This document shows, in pieces, positions 35,383 through 43,604 of a DNA stretch of 64,000 nt. Source of the DNA: Nakamurella sp. PAMC28650 (GTDB lineage Bacteria; Actinomycetota; Actinomycetes; Mycobacteriales; Nakamurellaceae). The number at the start of each line of letters is the position of its first letter. Within the stretch, counting starts at the first letter, position 1. The notes beneath the pieces were generated by a model. It was not told where the DNA came from, did no database searches, and worked only from the letters and a program-made list of their open reading frames with translations. The translations under genes and the position numbers were made by a program. The DNA lies in the NCBI RefSeq assembly GCF_014303395.1, contig NZ_CP060298.1:1364001-1428000 (forward strand), written 5' to 3'.

Positions 35383-36363
35383 TTGACGATCACCTCGAGT
35401 GGGATCAGCACCAGAATCATTCCCAGAGATGCGGCTGGGCTCCAGACCCGTCTGCTCATGGACCTCGAGCCGGTCGTCGAAGAGAACCTCAACCGTCATC
35501 TTTCCGTTTTCAAGGACTGGATGCCGCACGACTACATCCCGTGGAGCCAGGGCCGGGATTTCCAGATGCTGGGCGGTCAGGACTGGTCGCTCGAGGATTC
35601 GCGCCTGGATCCGACGGCCCGGACGGCGATGATCGTCAATCTCCTGACCGAGGACAACCTGCCCTCCTACCACCGCGAGATCGCCACTCGTTTCGGGCGT
35701 GACGGCGCCTGGGGCCAGTGGGTCGGACGATGGACCGCCGAGGAGGGTCGGCACGGTATCGCCCTGCGCGACTACCTGGTGGTCACCCGAGGTGTCGACC
35801 CGGTCGAGCTGGAGAACCTGCGGATCGCCCACATGACCGCCGGCTACGACTCCGGGGACAAGTCGGTGCTGCAGACCGTCGCCTACGTCTCCTTCCAGGA
35901 ACTGGCGACCAGGGTCTCGCACCGCAATACCGGCAAGGCGTCCGGCGATCCGCTGGCCGAGGCGCTGCTGGCCAGGATCGCCCTCGACGAGAACCTGCAC
36001 ATGATCTTCTACCGGAATCTGGTTGCCGCCGCCTTCGACATGGCACCGGACGCGACCATGGAGGCGATCCGCGACGAGGTCGTCGGGTTCGCGATGCCGG
36101 GCGCGAACATGCCCGGTTACACGCGCAACGCTGTGACGATCGCAAAGGCCGGTATATACGACCTGCGGCTGCACCACGACGCCGTGGTCCAGCCCGTCCT
36201 GAAGTTCTGGCGTGTCTTCGACCGTGCCGACCTCGGGCCCGCCGGCGAACAGGCGCGCGACGAGCTGTCGGCGTTCATGACGGGCCTCGACGCCCAGGCG
36301 AACCGGTTCGTCGAGCAGCGCGAGACCATGCGCGCGCGGATGGCCGCCAAGGCCGCCAGGTAG
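35383..36363 (+). CDS. acyl-ACP desaturase (di-iron)
   Basis: 326 residues from a TTG at 35383, chosen because GGAGAAG lies 8 bases upstream; an in-frame GTG at 35335 lacks a ribosome site. The di-iron ligands of the family are visible: EENLNRH (Glu), EDNLPSYH (Glu, His), TAEEGRHG (Glu-x-x-His) and LDENLHM (Glu-x-x-His). Such enzymes introduce a double bond into acyl chains on ACP, as mycobacterial DesA1/DesA2 do. It adjusts membrane or envelope lipids, which fits the membrane-remodelling genes on both sides. Confidence 0.87.
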   Translation: MTITSSGISTRIIPRDAAGLQTRLLMDLEPVVEENLNRHLSVFKDWMPHDYIPWSQGRDFQMLGGQDWSLEDSRLDPTARTAMIVNLLTEDNLPSYHREIATRFGRDGAWGQWVGRWTAEEGRHGIALRDYLVVTRGVDPVELENLRIAHMTAGYDSGDKSVLQTVAYVSFQELATRVSHRNTGKASGDPLAEALLARIALDENLHMIFYRNLVAAAFDMAPDATMEAIRDEVVGFAMPGANMPGYTRNAVTIAKAGIYDLRLHHDAVVQPVLKFWRVFDRADLGPAGEQARDELSAFMTGLDAQANRFVEQRETMRARMAAKAAR

Positions 36364-36437
36364 ACCTGGCCCGGATGCCCGGCCCGGCCGGTGGCGACCT
36401 CTGTGCCCGATCCGCCGGCGACGGTAGCTTTGGCGGC

Positions 36438-38687
36438 ATGACGAGTCCGCATCCGTTCGCCGCCGGGGCGGCGCCGGCAGCGCGTACCGGCGTTCTCACG
36501 CTCCCATCGGCGGTGCGGCAATGGCGCGAGGACTCCGCTGCCTGGCTGCGGGTCGACGACCCGGACGGGGCCGCGAATCTGGCGGCCCGCAAGACCTCGA
36601 CGGAACTGCCAAGGGTGGTGGTCGTCGGTGAGACGAACCGCGGTAAGTCGTCGCTGGTCAACGCGCTGCTGGGGGTCGCGGGCCTCTCCCCGGTCGATGC
36701 CGGGACGGCCACCTGCACCTATCTGGTCTTCACCCACGCTGCGACCCCGTACACGGTGGCCAGGTTCGGCGGCGGGATGGCCGACATCGCCTTCCCGCCC
36801 AAGGATCTGCGCGCCTGGGCGACGGTGGACGGCGAGCCCGATATCGACATCCCACCGCCGCGATGGATCGAGGTGGGTCTGCCGTCGGCGTTGACCTCGG
36901 TGATGACGGTGGTGGACACGCCCGGTGTCGGCGGTCTCGTCGCCGCGCACGCCGAGCTCGCGGCCGAGGCTGCGGCGTCGGCGGCCGCGCTGGTGTTCGT
37001 GGTCGACGCCTCGGCCCCGTTCGCCAGAGGCGAGCTCGACTTCCTCGCGCGCGTGTCCGACCGGGTCGAGGCCGTCCACTTCGTGGTCACCAAGACCGAT
37101 GCCTACCGCGGCTGGCGGGAGATCGTCGAGGCCGATCGGCTGCTGCTGGCCCGGCATGCGCCACGTTTCTCCGCGGCCCACTTCCATCCGGTCTCCTCCA
37201 GGCTGGCCGAGGCGGCCGCCGCCCAGGCCGATCCGAACATCGCCGAGATGCTGCTGAACCAGTCGGGGGTCGTCCAGCTGCGCGCGGTGTTGCAGGCAGA
37301 GGTGGCTGCGGCCGCGGAGATGGTGTCAGAGTCGAACATCCTGCGCACCGGCGTCACCGTGCTGGCCGGGGCCATGGTCAAGCTGGAGGGTCGACGTCGG
37401 GCCCTGACCACCGGTGCCGCCGAGGCCGATCTGCTGAAGCGGCGCCGCGAGGAGCTGCTGGGCCGGCGGAAGGCCGGCACCCGGGGGTGGCAGGTGATGC
37501 TCCGGGCCGAGATCCAGCGTGCCCGAGTGGATCTGACCCACGAGACCGCCCGCGAGGTCAGGGAGGCCTCGCAGATCTTCCGCGCGTCGATCGACGCGGC
37601 GGACAACAACGAGCTGAAGAACATGGCCTTCCACATCGATGCCTACGCGCAGGCGATGACGGCCAGGGCGCACCGCCGCCTGATCGAGGCGATGGGCCGC
37701 ATCTGTCACACCGTGTTGGCTGAACTGTTCACGCCGCAGGAGATGACGGTCCTGGTCTCCCAACTGGCCACCCGTCCGTACGCCGCGCTGGTCACCAGGC
37801 CGCCGGACCGGAGCAAGAACGTCGACGACACGATCATGACGTTGTCCGGTGCCAGCATGGGCTTCTCGCTCTCCCGCCTGATCACCATGGTGCCCGCGGC
37901 GGCCCTGCCGGCCGCCTTCGGCATCGCGATGGCGCCGGTCTCCATCGTGCTGGGCGGCGCAGCGGCCTTCTACATGATGAAATCCCGTCGCCGGGTGGCC
38001 GACAAGGGTCACCTCAAGCAGTGGCTGATGGAGGTCCTCGGGGAGGCCAAGGCCCAGATCGACCAGAACATCGCCGAGCAGTTCATCGAGGCGGACGAAC
38101 AGCTGACCCTGGCTCTCGACGATGCGCTGACCCGGCAGGTCGCGGCGTTGGACAACGAGATCAGGGCGGTCGACGGGGCGTTGAAGCTCGACGCCACCGA
38201 GCGGGCCGGTCGCCTGCGTGCGCTGGACGAGCGCCGGGCCGCCGGAACCGCAGTGATCAACGCCGGAGAGGCTGTGCTGCAACGGATCCGGGCGACCCGG
38301 ACGGGAGCCGCGGCCCCGGTTGAGACGAACTTCGGCCTGATCGACCGAGGTCCGGTCGCGCCCTCGTCGGGCCTCGCGGTGCCGGCCGTCGGGCCGCGTG
38401 CCATCCGACTGCCGGCCGGGCTGCCCGAACTCGTCGTCCGACAGCAGCGCGGCGGGCCACCCGACCCCGGGTGGCAGCCACCGACCGGGTCGGCCCCGGC
38501 CCCGCCCGTCAGGTCCCCGTTCGAAGGTCTGAACCTGTCCGCACTGCGCGCGGCGGTGCGGGATCCGGTCGTCGCCGCGGGTGCCGGGGGTGCCGCGGGT
38601 GCCGCCGGTGCCGCGGGTGCCGCCGGCGCTGGAGACCCGGCGGGCGAATCCGTCCGGCCGCCATCCCGGGAACCCCCGTCGCTCTGA
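36438..38687 (+). CDS. second dynamin-like GTPase with membrane hairpin
   Basis: 749 residues from the ATG at 36438; upstream sequence in frame is not protein-like. GTPase motifs are G1 VGETNRGKSSLVNALLG (about residue 62), G3 DTPGVGG and G4 TKTD. A helical stalk follows. About residues 474-520 contain two adjacent hydrophobic segments (RLITMVPAAALPAAFGIAMA and PVSIVLGGAAAFYMM) that could form a membrane-inserted hairpin, as in mitofusin/BDLP-type proteins. The last ~130 residues are a Pro/Gly/Ala-rich tail with an AAGA repeat. It could form a heteromeric pair with the GTPase at 29329, as IniA/IniC are suggested to do. Confidence 0.83.
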   Translation: MTSPHPFAAGAAPAARTGVLTLPSAVRQWREDSAAWLRVDDPDGAANLAARKTSTELPRVVVVGETNRGKSSLVNALLGVAGLSPVDAGTATCTYLVFTHAATPYTVARFGGGMADIAFPPKDLRAWATVDGEPDIDIPPPRWIEVGLPSALTSVMTVVDTPGVGGLVAAHAELAAEAAASAAALVFVVDASAPFARGELDFLARVSDRVEAVHFVVTKTDAYRGWREIVEADRLLLARHAPRFSAAHFHPVSSRLAEAAAAQADPNIAEMLLNQSGVVQLRAVLQAEVAAAAEMVSESNILRTGVTVLAGAMVKLEGRRRALTTGAAEADLLKRRREELLGRRKAGTRGWQVMLRAEIQRARVDLTHETAREVREASQIFRASIDAADNNELKNMAFHIDAYAQAMTARAHRRLIEAMGRICHTVLAELFTPQEMTVLVSQLATRPYAALVTRPPDRSKNVDDTIMTLSGASMGFSLSRLITMVPAAALPAAFGIAMAPVSIVLGGAAAFYMMKSRRRVADKGHLKQWLMEVLGEAKAQIDQNIAEQFIEADEQLTLALDDALTRQVAALDNEIRAVDGALKLDATERAGRLRALDERRAAGTAVINAGEAVLQRIRATRTGAAAPVETNFGLIDRGPVAPSSGLAVPAVGPRAIRLPAGLPELVVRQQRGGPPDPGWQPPTGSAPAPPVRSPFEGLNLSALRAAVRDPVVAAGAGGAAGAAGAAGAAGAGDPAGESVRPPSREPPSL

Positions 38688-38822
38688 TCCCGCCGATCGG
38701 GAACGGCCGGGCGGAGGTTCTCGGCCCCGGGAACCGAATTCGTGCTCCGCGAGTCGGACGGGAACGCCGTCATCGCACGACAGCGTCACGACAACGCACG
38801 ACAGAGCAACGGGAGCGCGATC

Positions 38823-39710
38823 ATGTTCACCGATTCGGACCTGTCCGACGAACCCCTGCAGGGGGCGGACGGACTGTCGTTCGGCGACCAGGGTGCGGCG
38901 TCCCACGACGACCTGGCGGCCGATCCGCACGACCACCTGTCGGCCGATCCGCACGACCACCTGTCGGCCGACCACCTCGGCGACGGTCTACCCCGGTACC
39001 CGGGGGTCGGGGGCGGCGCCGTGGCGGCGCACGGCAGGGCCGCCCCCGAAGGCCCGGACATCGTCTACACCGGCGCCGACGGCACCAGGACCGATCTCGG
39101 GGCCCCCACCGAGGACCTCGACGGGGACGGCGTGCCGGAATCGCTGGCGGTCCGGACCGACCAGGGCGATGTGCTCGTCCTGTCCGACACCGATGCGGAC
39201 GGACACCCCGACCAGCTGATCCAGGTCGACGCCCAGACCGGCGAGGCGACCTGGGCCGTTCCGGACGGTCACGGCGGGTGGGATGTGGTGCAGACCGGGC
39301 ACGTTGCCCACGACGGCACCTTCGTGGTCGACCACCCGCAGCAGCCGGTGGCGGACCCGCCGACCCACGTCCAGCCGGTCCACCCCGGCGGGCCCGGCAG
39401 TCCCACCGCGCTTCCCGGCAGTCCCACTGCGCATCCCGGCGACCCCGGTGCGCATCCCGGCGACGTGGAGGTCGAGGTGTCCGGACGGTCGTTCGACGCC
39501 GGCCAGGCGACCATCGACACCGATGGCGATGGGGTACCCGATACGGTCAGGGTCGCCGGCCCCGGTGGGTCGACGCTGTACTACCAGGACACCAACGGTG
39601 ACGGGGTTGCCGACCGGGCCTGGACCACGGACGCCGCCGGTCACCTGACGGCCGACTACACGCTGGACCCCGGCGGCAACTGGGTCACGGTCCCCGGCCG
39701 GACGCCCTGA
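38823..39710 (+). CDS. Asp-rich repeat protein with calcium-loop-like motifs (DUF6802-like)
   Basis: 295 residues from the ATG at 38823. No signal peptide. The N-terminal 60 residues include a perfect duplication of ADPHDHLS. Two globular repeats carry DLDGDGVPESLAVRTDQGDV...SDTDADGHPDQLI and DTDGDGVPDTVRV...QDTNGDGVADRAW, each with DxDxDG loops resembling EF-hand or dockerin calcium sites. The repeats are separated by a Pro/Gly linker (LPGSPTAHPGDPGAHPGD). Actinobacterial DUF6802 proteins look alike. It is followed by a paralogue, and both sit after the second dynamin-like gene. Export without a Sec signal through the type VII system is possible but unproven. Confidence 0.7.
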   Translation: MFTDSDLSDEPLQGADGLSFGDQGAASHDDLAADPHDHLSADPHDHLSADHLGDGLPRYPGVGGGAVAAHGRAAPEGPDIVYTGADGTRTDLGAPTEDLDGDGVPESLAVRTDQGDVLVLSDTDADGHPDQLIQVDAQTGEATWAVPDGHGGWDVVQTGHVAHDGTFVVDHPQQPVADPPTHVQPVHPGGPGSPTALPGSPTAHPGDPGAHPGDVEVEVSGRSFDAGQATIDTDGDGVPDTVRVAGPGGSTLYYQDTNGDGVADRAWTTDAAGHLTADYTLDPGGNWVTVPGRTP

Positions 39711-39827
39711 CCAGCGGGGTCGGTGGAGCCGCACCGGGATGCATTGCCCGGCCCGACCGGGAACCGAACGTCAGCCGTCGCCGTCACATCCGCGCCGTAC
39801 CCCCCCAAGAGCCGCAAGGAGCGCCCC

Positions 39828-41021
39828 ATGGAATTCGACACCGGTCCCGACGTGCAGCCCGGACACGACATCACCGTGGGCTCGGGTAGCTCGGCGCAGG
39901 ATCTGGGCCAGGCCACCTACGACTCGGATCACGACGGGGTCGCCGATTCGGTGATCGTCTTCGAAGGCGACCACGAGTACATCATCACCGATGCCGATCA
40001 CGACGGCCACGCGGACGCGATGCACGTCTACGACGCCGACGGCCGGGAGGTCGACCCCAGCACCGGTGCCCCGGTCGCCGGCTCCTCGGGTGCCGGAACC
40101 ACCCCCAACACCGGAACCACTGCCAACACCGGTACCACCACCAATACCGGTACCACCTCGGACACCGGGACCACTTCCCACACCGGCACGTCCTCGGGCG
40201 GCGCTGCCACCGGACACGACCTGACGGTGACCGGTGACGACGGGTCCGCCCATTCGCTGGACGCCCCGACCGTCGACATCAACCAGGACGGCTCACCGGA
40301 CACGGCGGTCGTGCACAACACCGACGGTTCGGTGACCGCCTACACCGACCGCGACGGCGACGGCAGGGCCGACCAGATCACCCAGATCGGTGCCGACGGC
40401 AAAGTGGTGATCGCGGTCCACGGCGCGGGCGGCGAGTGGGAGGTTTCCACCACCGGGCACCTGGACGCCTCTGGCCACCTCGTCCCCGACAGCACCCCGA
40501 ACACCGCGGCCGGGCTGAACCCCTCCGACAGCGACGGTGTCACCACCGGCCACCCGAGCACGGGGACGGCTTCCCACCCGGGCACGACGGGCGCTGCCGG
40601 CACCGGCACCGAGCCGGTCCCGGCCGGCGCGCCGATCAGCGGAAACGCTCCCGCCGGCGACATCACCTTCACCGACGGCGGCAAGAACTACGACCTCGGC
40701 CATCCGACCACCGACATCAACGGCGACGGGACCCCGGACACCGTCGTGACCCACCTCCCGGACGGCACGGTCGTCGGGTACTCCGACACGGACGGCGACG
40801 GCGCCGCCGATCAGGTGACCCGGATCTCGCCGGATGGACACGTGGTGATCGGCGTCTCGGACGGGCACGGCGGGTGGCACCAGGCGGCCACCGGCCGCCT
40901 CGATCACGACGGCAAGTTCGTGCCGGACGGGTCCACGTCCGGGGTCCCCGCGGCTAGGGCGTGTCCCGCGGATCTTGGAGGTCGGTTCCGACAGACTCTG
41001 ATTTGTGCAGAATCGTCATGA
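39828..41021 (+). CDS. Asp-rich repeat protein, paralogue with IS5-derived tail
   Basis: 397 residues, AAGGAG 6 bases before the ATG. Three calcium-loop repeat blocks occur: SDHDGVADSVI...DADHDGHADAM, DINQDGSPDTA...DRDGDGRADQI and DINGDGTPDTV...DTDGDGAADQV. Between the first two is a five-fold NTGTT/DTGTT repeat. Codons up to 40955 (376 residues) are original. An IS5-family element then replaces the ending: the joined flanks would read SPATG and stop at 42017, so the native protein was 381 residues, and the present one carries 21 element-derived residues. No signal peptide is seen. Confidence 0.75.
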   Translation: MEFDTGPDVQPGHDITVGSGSSAQDLGQATYDSDHDGVADSVIVFEGDHEYIITDADHDGHADAMHVYDADGREVDPSTGAPVAGSSGAGTTPNTGTTANTGTTTNTGTTSDTGTTSHTGTSSGGAATGHDLTVTGDDGSAHSLDAPTVDINQDGSPDTAVVHNTDGSVTAYTDRDGDGRADQITQIGADGKVVIAVHGAGGEWEVSTTGHLDASGHLVPDSTPNTAAGLNPSDSDGVTTGHPSTGTASHPGTTGAAGTGTEPVPAGAPISGNAPAGDITFTDGGKNYDLGHPTTDINGDGTPDTVVTHLPDGTVVGYSDTDGDGAADQVTRISPDGHVVIGVSDGHGGWHQAATGRLDHDGKFVPDGSTSGVPAARACPADLGGRFRQTLICAESS

Positions 41022-41998
41022 TTTGTCGGATGAGCAGTGGGCCCGGTTGGAGCCTTTGCTACCGGATCGGACCCCGATTCGGGGTGGTCGGTGGGTCGAT
41101 CACCGCAGGGTCGTCGACGGGGTGCTGTGGCGGACCAGGTCCGGTTCGGCGTGGCGGGATCTCCCGGAGTGTTACGGCAATTGGAAGACGGTGTACAACC
41201 GGCATCGTCGCTGGTCAGGGGACGGTACCTGGCAGCGGGTGCTGTCGATGCTGCGGGCGGACTGCGATCACGGCGATGTCGGTGAGTGGGCGTTGGGGGT
41301 GGATGCGACGGTGATCCGGGCGCATCACCACGCGGCAGGTGCCCGGCACGAACCGCCGAAGGACATCCCCGCCGCCGTCCTTGCCAGCGTCGTGTTGGAG
41401 GCTCCGATCAAGGCCCTCAAAGACACAGGGGGCACTATCGAACTACAAGAATTCTGCGGATCGGCCGCCGCCGGTCGTTGATCGGGAGGGTTTGGGGCGT
41501 AGCCGCGGCGGGGTGACGACGAAGATCCACATGGCGGCTGATTCGAAGTGTCGGCCGGTGGGGCGGGTCATCTCGGCTGGTCAGCGGCATGACGCGTTGG
41601 CGTTCACCGCGGTGCTGGCCGATATTCGGATCGTGCGCGGCCGTGATGGGCGGCCTAGGACCCGACCGGATCGGGTGTTGGCGGACAAGGCGTATTCCAG
41701 CGGCAGAATCCGTAAGTCGTTGCGGCGTAGGGGTATCAAGGCGACCATCCCGGAGCCGGTGAACCAGATCAACGGTCGCCTGTCCAAGGGTTCCCGTGGT
41801 GGTCGGCCACCCAAATTCGACAAGGAAATCTACAAGGACCGCAACACCGTGGAGCGGACGTTCAACCGGCTACGCGGCTACCGCGCGGTCGCCACCCGGT
41901 ATGACAAACGGGAGTTCGTCTACCGAGGCACCGTCGACGTCGCCAGCATCGGAATCTGGCTCAGGCATCTAACGGAGAACGATCCACGGGACACGCCC
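40957..41998 (+). mobile_element. IS5-family insertion sequence (1042 bp)
   Basis: Terminal inverted repeats begin GGGCGTGTCCCG at the left and are mirrored by CGGGACACGCCC at the right, extending imperfectly to about 17 bases. A TA target duplication (40955-40956 and 41999-42000) sits within CTAG, typical of the IS427 group of IS5. It carries two overlapping transposase frames. It is inserted in the last codons of the Asp-rich repeat protein gene, upstream of tldD. Confidence 0.93.
41005..41481 (+). CDS. IS5 family transposase, N-terminal frame
   Basis: 158 residues from a GTG. LSDEQWARLEPLLPDRTPIRGGRW and WRTRSGSAWRDLPECYGNWKTVYNRHRRW form the DUF4096 N-domain of IS5 transposases. WALGVDATVIRAHHHAAGARH supplies the first catalytic Asp. 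The frame ends shortly after, and the catalytic core continues in another frame from 41339, so a programmed frameshift or a frameshift mutation is implied. Confidence 0.88.
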   Translation: MQNRHDLSDEQWARLEPLLPDRTPIRGGRWVDHRRVVDGVLWRTRSGSAWRDLPECYGNWKTVYNRHRRWSGDGTWQRVLSMLRADCDHGDVGEWALGVDATVIRAHHHAAGARHEPPKDIPAAVLASVVLEAPIKALKDTGGTIELQEFCGSAAAGR

Positions 41999-42001
41999 TA
42001 G
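41339..42001 (+). CDS. IS5 family transposase, C-terminal frame
   Basis: Meaningful protein starts near LGRSRGGVTTKIHMAADS and continues with RVLADKAYSSGRIR (second Asp) and YKDRNTVERTFNRLRGYRAVATRYDKRE (catalytic Glu). The overlap with the first frame (41339-41481) is where a shift would occur. The stop codon TAG is completed by the duplicated target TA plus the first flanking base, so the host site finishes the gene. Confidence 0.88.
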   Translation: MPGTNRRRTSPPPSLPASCWRLRSRPSKTQGALSNYKNSADRPPPVVDREGLGRSRGGVTTKIHMAADSKCRPVGRVISAGQRHDALAFTAVLADIRIVRGRDGRPRTRPDRVLADKAYSSGRIRKSLRRRGIKATIPEPVNQINGRLSKGSRGGRPPKFDKEIYKDRNTVERTFNRLRGYRAVATRYDKREFVYRGTVDVASIGIWLRHLTENDPRDTP

Positions 42002-42059
42002 CCCGGCGACCGGCTGACCGGCGACGCCGCGCTTCGAGCCTGGATCGTCTCGTCATACA

Positions 42060-43604
42060 GTGTCGGACGTGCCACTCGATCCCGCCCCCGCCCCCGCCGT
42101 CCGCACCGTCGATCAGGATTTCCTGGACCTCCCGCTGCGACTGCTGTCCGATGCCGCACTCTCGGCGGCCACCTCCGCCGGGGCCTCGTTCGCCGACTTC
42201 CGCTTCGAGCGGTTGATGACCGGGTCCCTGAGCCTGCGCGACACCGCCGTGCAGTCCGCGGTCGATTCGGTGACGACCGGGTTCGCGGTCCGCGTGATCG
42301 TGGACGGCACCTGGGGTTTCGCGGCCGCGGTCGTGCCGACCCCCGAGGTGGCGGCGCGCACCGCACGGCAGGCGGTGGCGGTGGCCAGGGCGCTGGCCGG
42401 CGTCGTCGCCGAGCGGGTCGAGCGCGCCGACGAGCCCGTCCACCGCGACGTCACGTGGGTCAGCTCGTACTCGATCGACCCGTTCTCGGTACCGACCCAG
42501 GACAAGGTGGCCCTGCTGCTCGATCGCTCGGAGCGACTGCTGGCCGCCGACGGCGTCTCGCACGCCAGAGCGGGCCTCCTGTCGGTGAAGGAGAACAAGT
42601 TCTACGCCGACACGGCCGGCACGACCACCACCCAGCAGCGCGTCCGGTTGGAACCGACCCTGTCCGCGGTTGCGGTCGACTCCGACTCGGGCGGGTTCGA
42701 ATCGATGTCCTCGCTGACGCCGCCCGTGGGTCGGGGCTACGAGTACCTGACCGACGGCACGTGGGATTTCGATGCCGAGATCGCCTCCCTGCCGGTGGAT
42801 CTCGCGGAGAAGGTGAAAGCGCCGTCGATCGAGGCCGGTCGGTACGACCTGGTCATCGATCCGACCAACCTCTGGCTGACCATCCACGAGTCGATCGGTC
42901 ACGCGACCGAGTACGACCGGGCGATCGGCTACGAAGCCGCCTATGCCGGAACGTCTTTCGCCACGCCGGACCAACTCGGCACGCTGAAGTACGGTTCGCC
43001 GGTGATGAATGTCGTCGGGGACCGGACCGTCGAGCACGGCCTGGCCACCATCGGCTACGACGACGACGGGGTGGCCGGCCAGTCCTGGGATCTGATCAAC
43101 TCCGGTGTGCTCACCGGTTATCAGCTGGACCGCGTGTTCGCGCGCCGGCTGGGACTCCAGCGTTCCAACGGCTGCGCCCACGCCGATTCGCCGTCCCACC
43201 AGCCGCTCCAGCGGATGGCGAACGTGTCGCTGCTGCCCGATCCGGCCGGGGGATCCACCCTCGACCTGATCGGCGGCATCGACGAAGGCATCTACGTCGT
43301 CGGCGACAAGTCCTGGTCGATCGACATGCAGCGGTACAACTTCCAGTTCACGGGGCAACGGTTCTATCGCATCTCCGGGGGTGAGATCATCGGCCAGGTC
43401 AAGGATGTCGCCTATCAGGCGACCACCACCGACTTCTGGGGGGCGATGGACGCCGTCGGTGGTCCTGAGACCTACCTACTGGGCGGTGCTTTCAACTGCG
43501 GAAAGGGCCAACCCGGCCAGGTGGCCGCGGTCTCGCATGGCTGCCCGTCCGCCCGCTTCCGCGGCATCTCCATCCTCAACACCGTCTCCGAAGGTGCCGC
43601 ATGA
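42060..43604 (+). CDS. tldD: TldD-like metallopeptidase subunit
   Basis: 514 residues from a GTG. The zinc motif HESIGHATE is present, with the cysteine-bearing C-terminal region (FNCGKGQPGQ, SHGCPSARFRG) of TldD. TldD and TldE form a heterodimeric protease that degrades unfolded peptides and matures some ribosomal peptides such as microcin B17. It overlaps the TldE gene by 4 bases. The native end of the Asp-rich repeat gene lay only 42 bases upstream, so the IS5 insertion may have cut an operon. Confidence 0.92.
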   Translation: MSDVPLDPAPAPAVRTVDQDFLDLPLRLLSDAALSAATSAGASFADFRFERLMTGSLSLRDTAVQSAVDSVTTGFAVRVIVDGTWGFAAAVVPTPEVAARTARQAVAVARALAGVVAERVERADEPVHRDVTWVSSYSIDPFSVPTQDKVALLLDRSERLLAADGVSHARAGLLSVKENKFYADTAGTTTTQQRVRLEPTLSAVAVDSDSGGFESMSSLTPPVGRGYEYLTDGTWDFDAEIASLPVDLAEKVKAPSIEAGRYDLVIDPTNLWLTIHESIGHATEYDRAIGYEAAYAGTSFATPDQLGTLKYGSPVMNVVGDRTVEHGLATIGYDDDGVAGQSWDLINSGVLTGYQLDRVFARRLGLQRSNGCAHADSPSHQPLQRMANVSLLPDPAGGSTLDLIGGIDEGIYVVGDKSWSIDMQRYNFQFTGQRFYRISGGEIIGQVKDVAYQATTTDFWGAMDAVGGPETYLLGGAFNCGKGQPGQVAAVSHGCPSARFRGISILNTVSEGAA

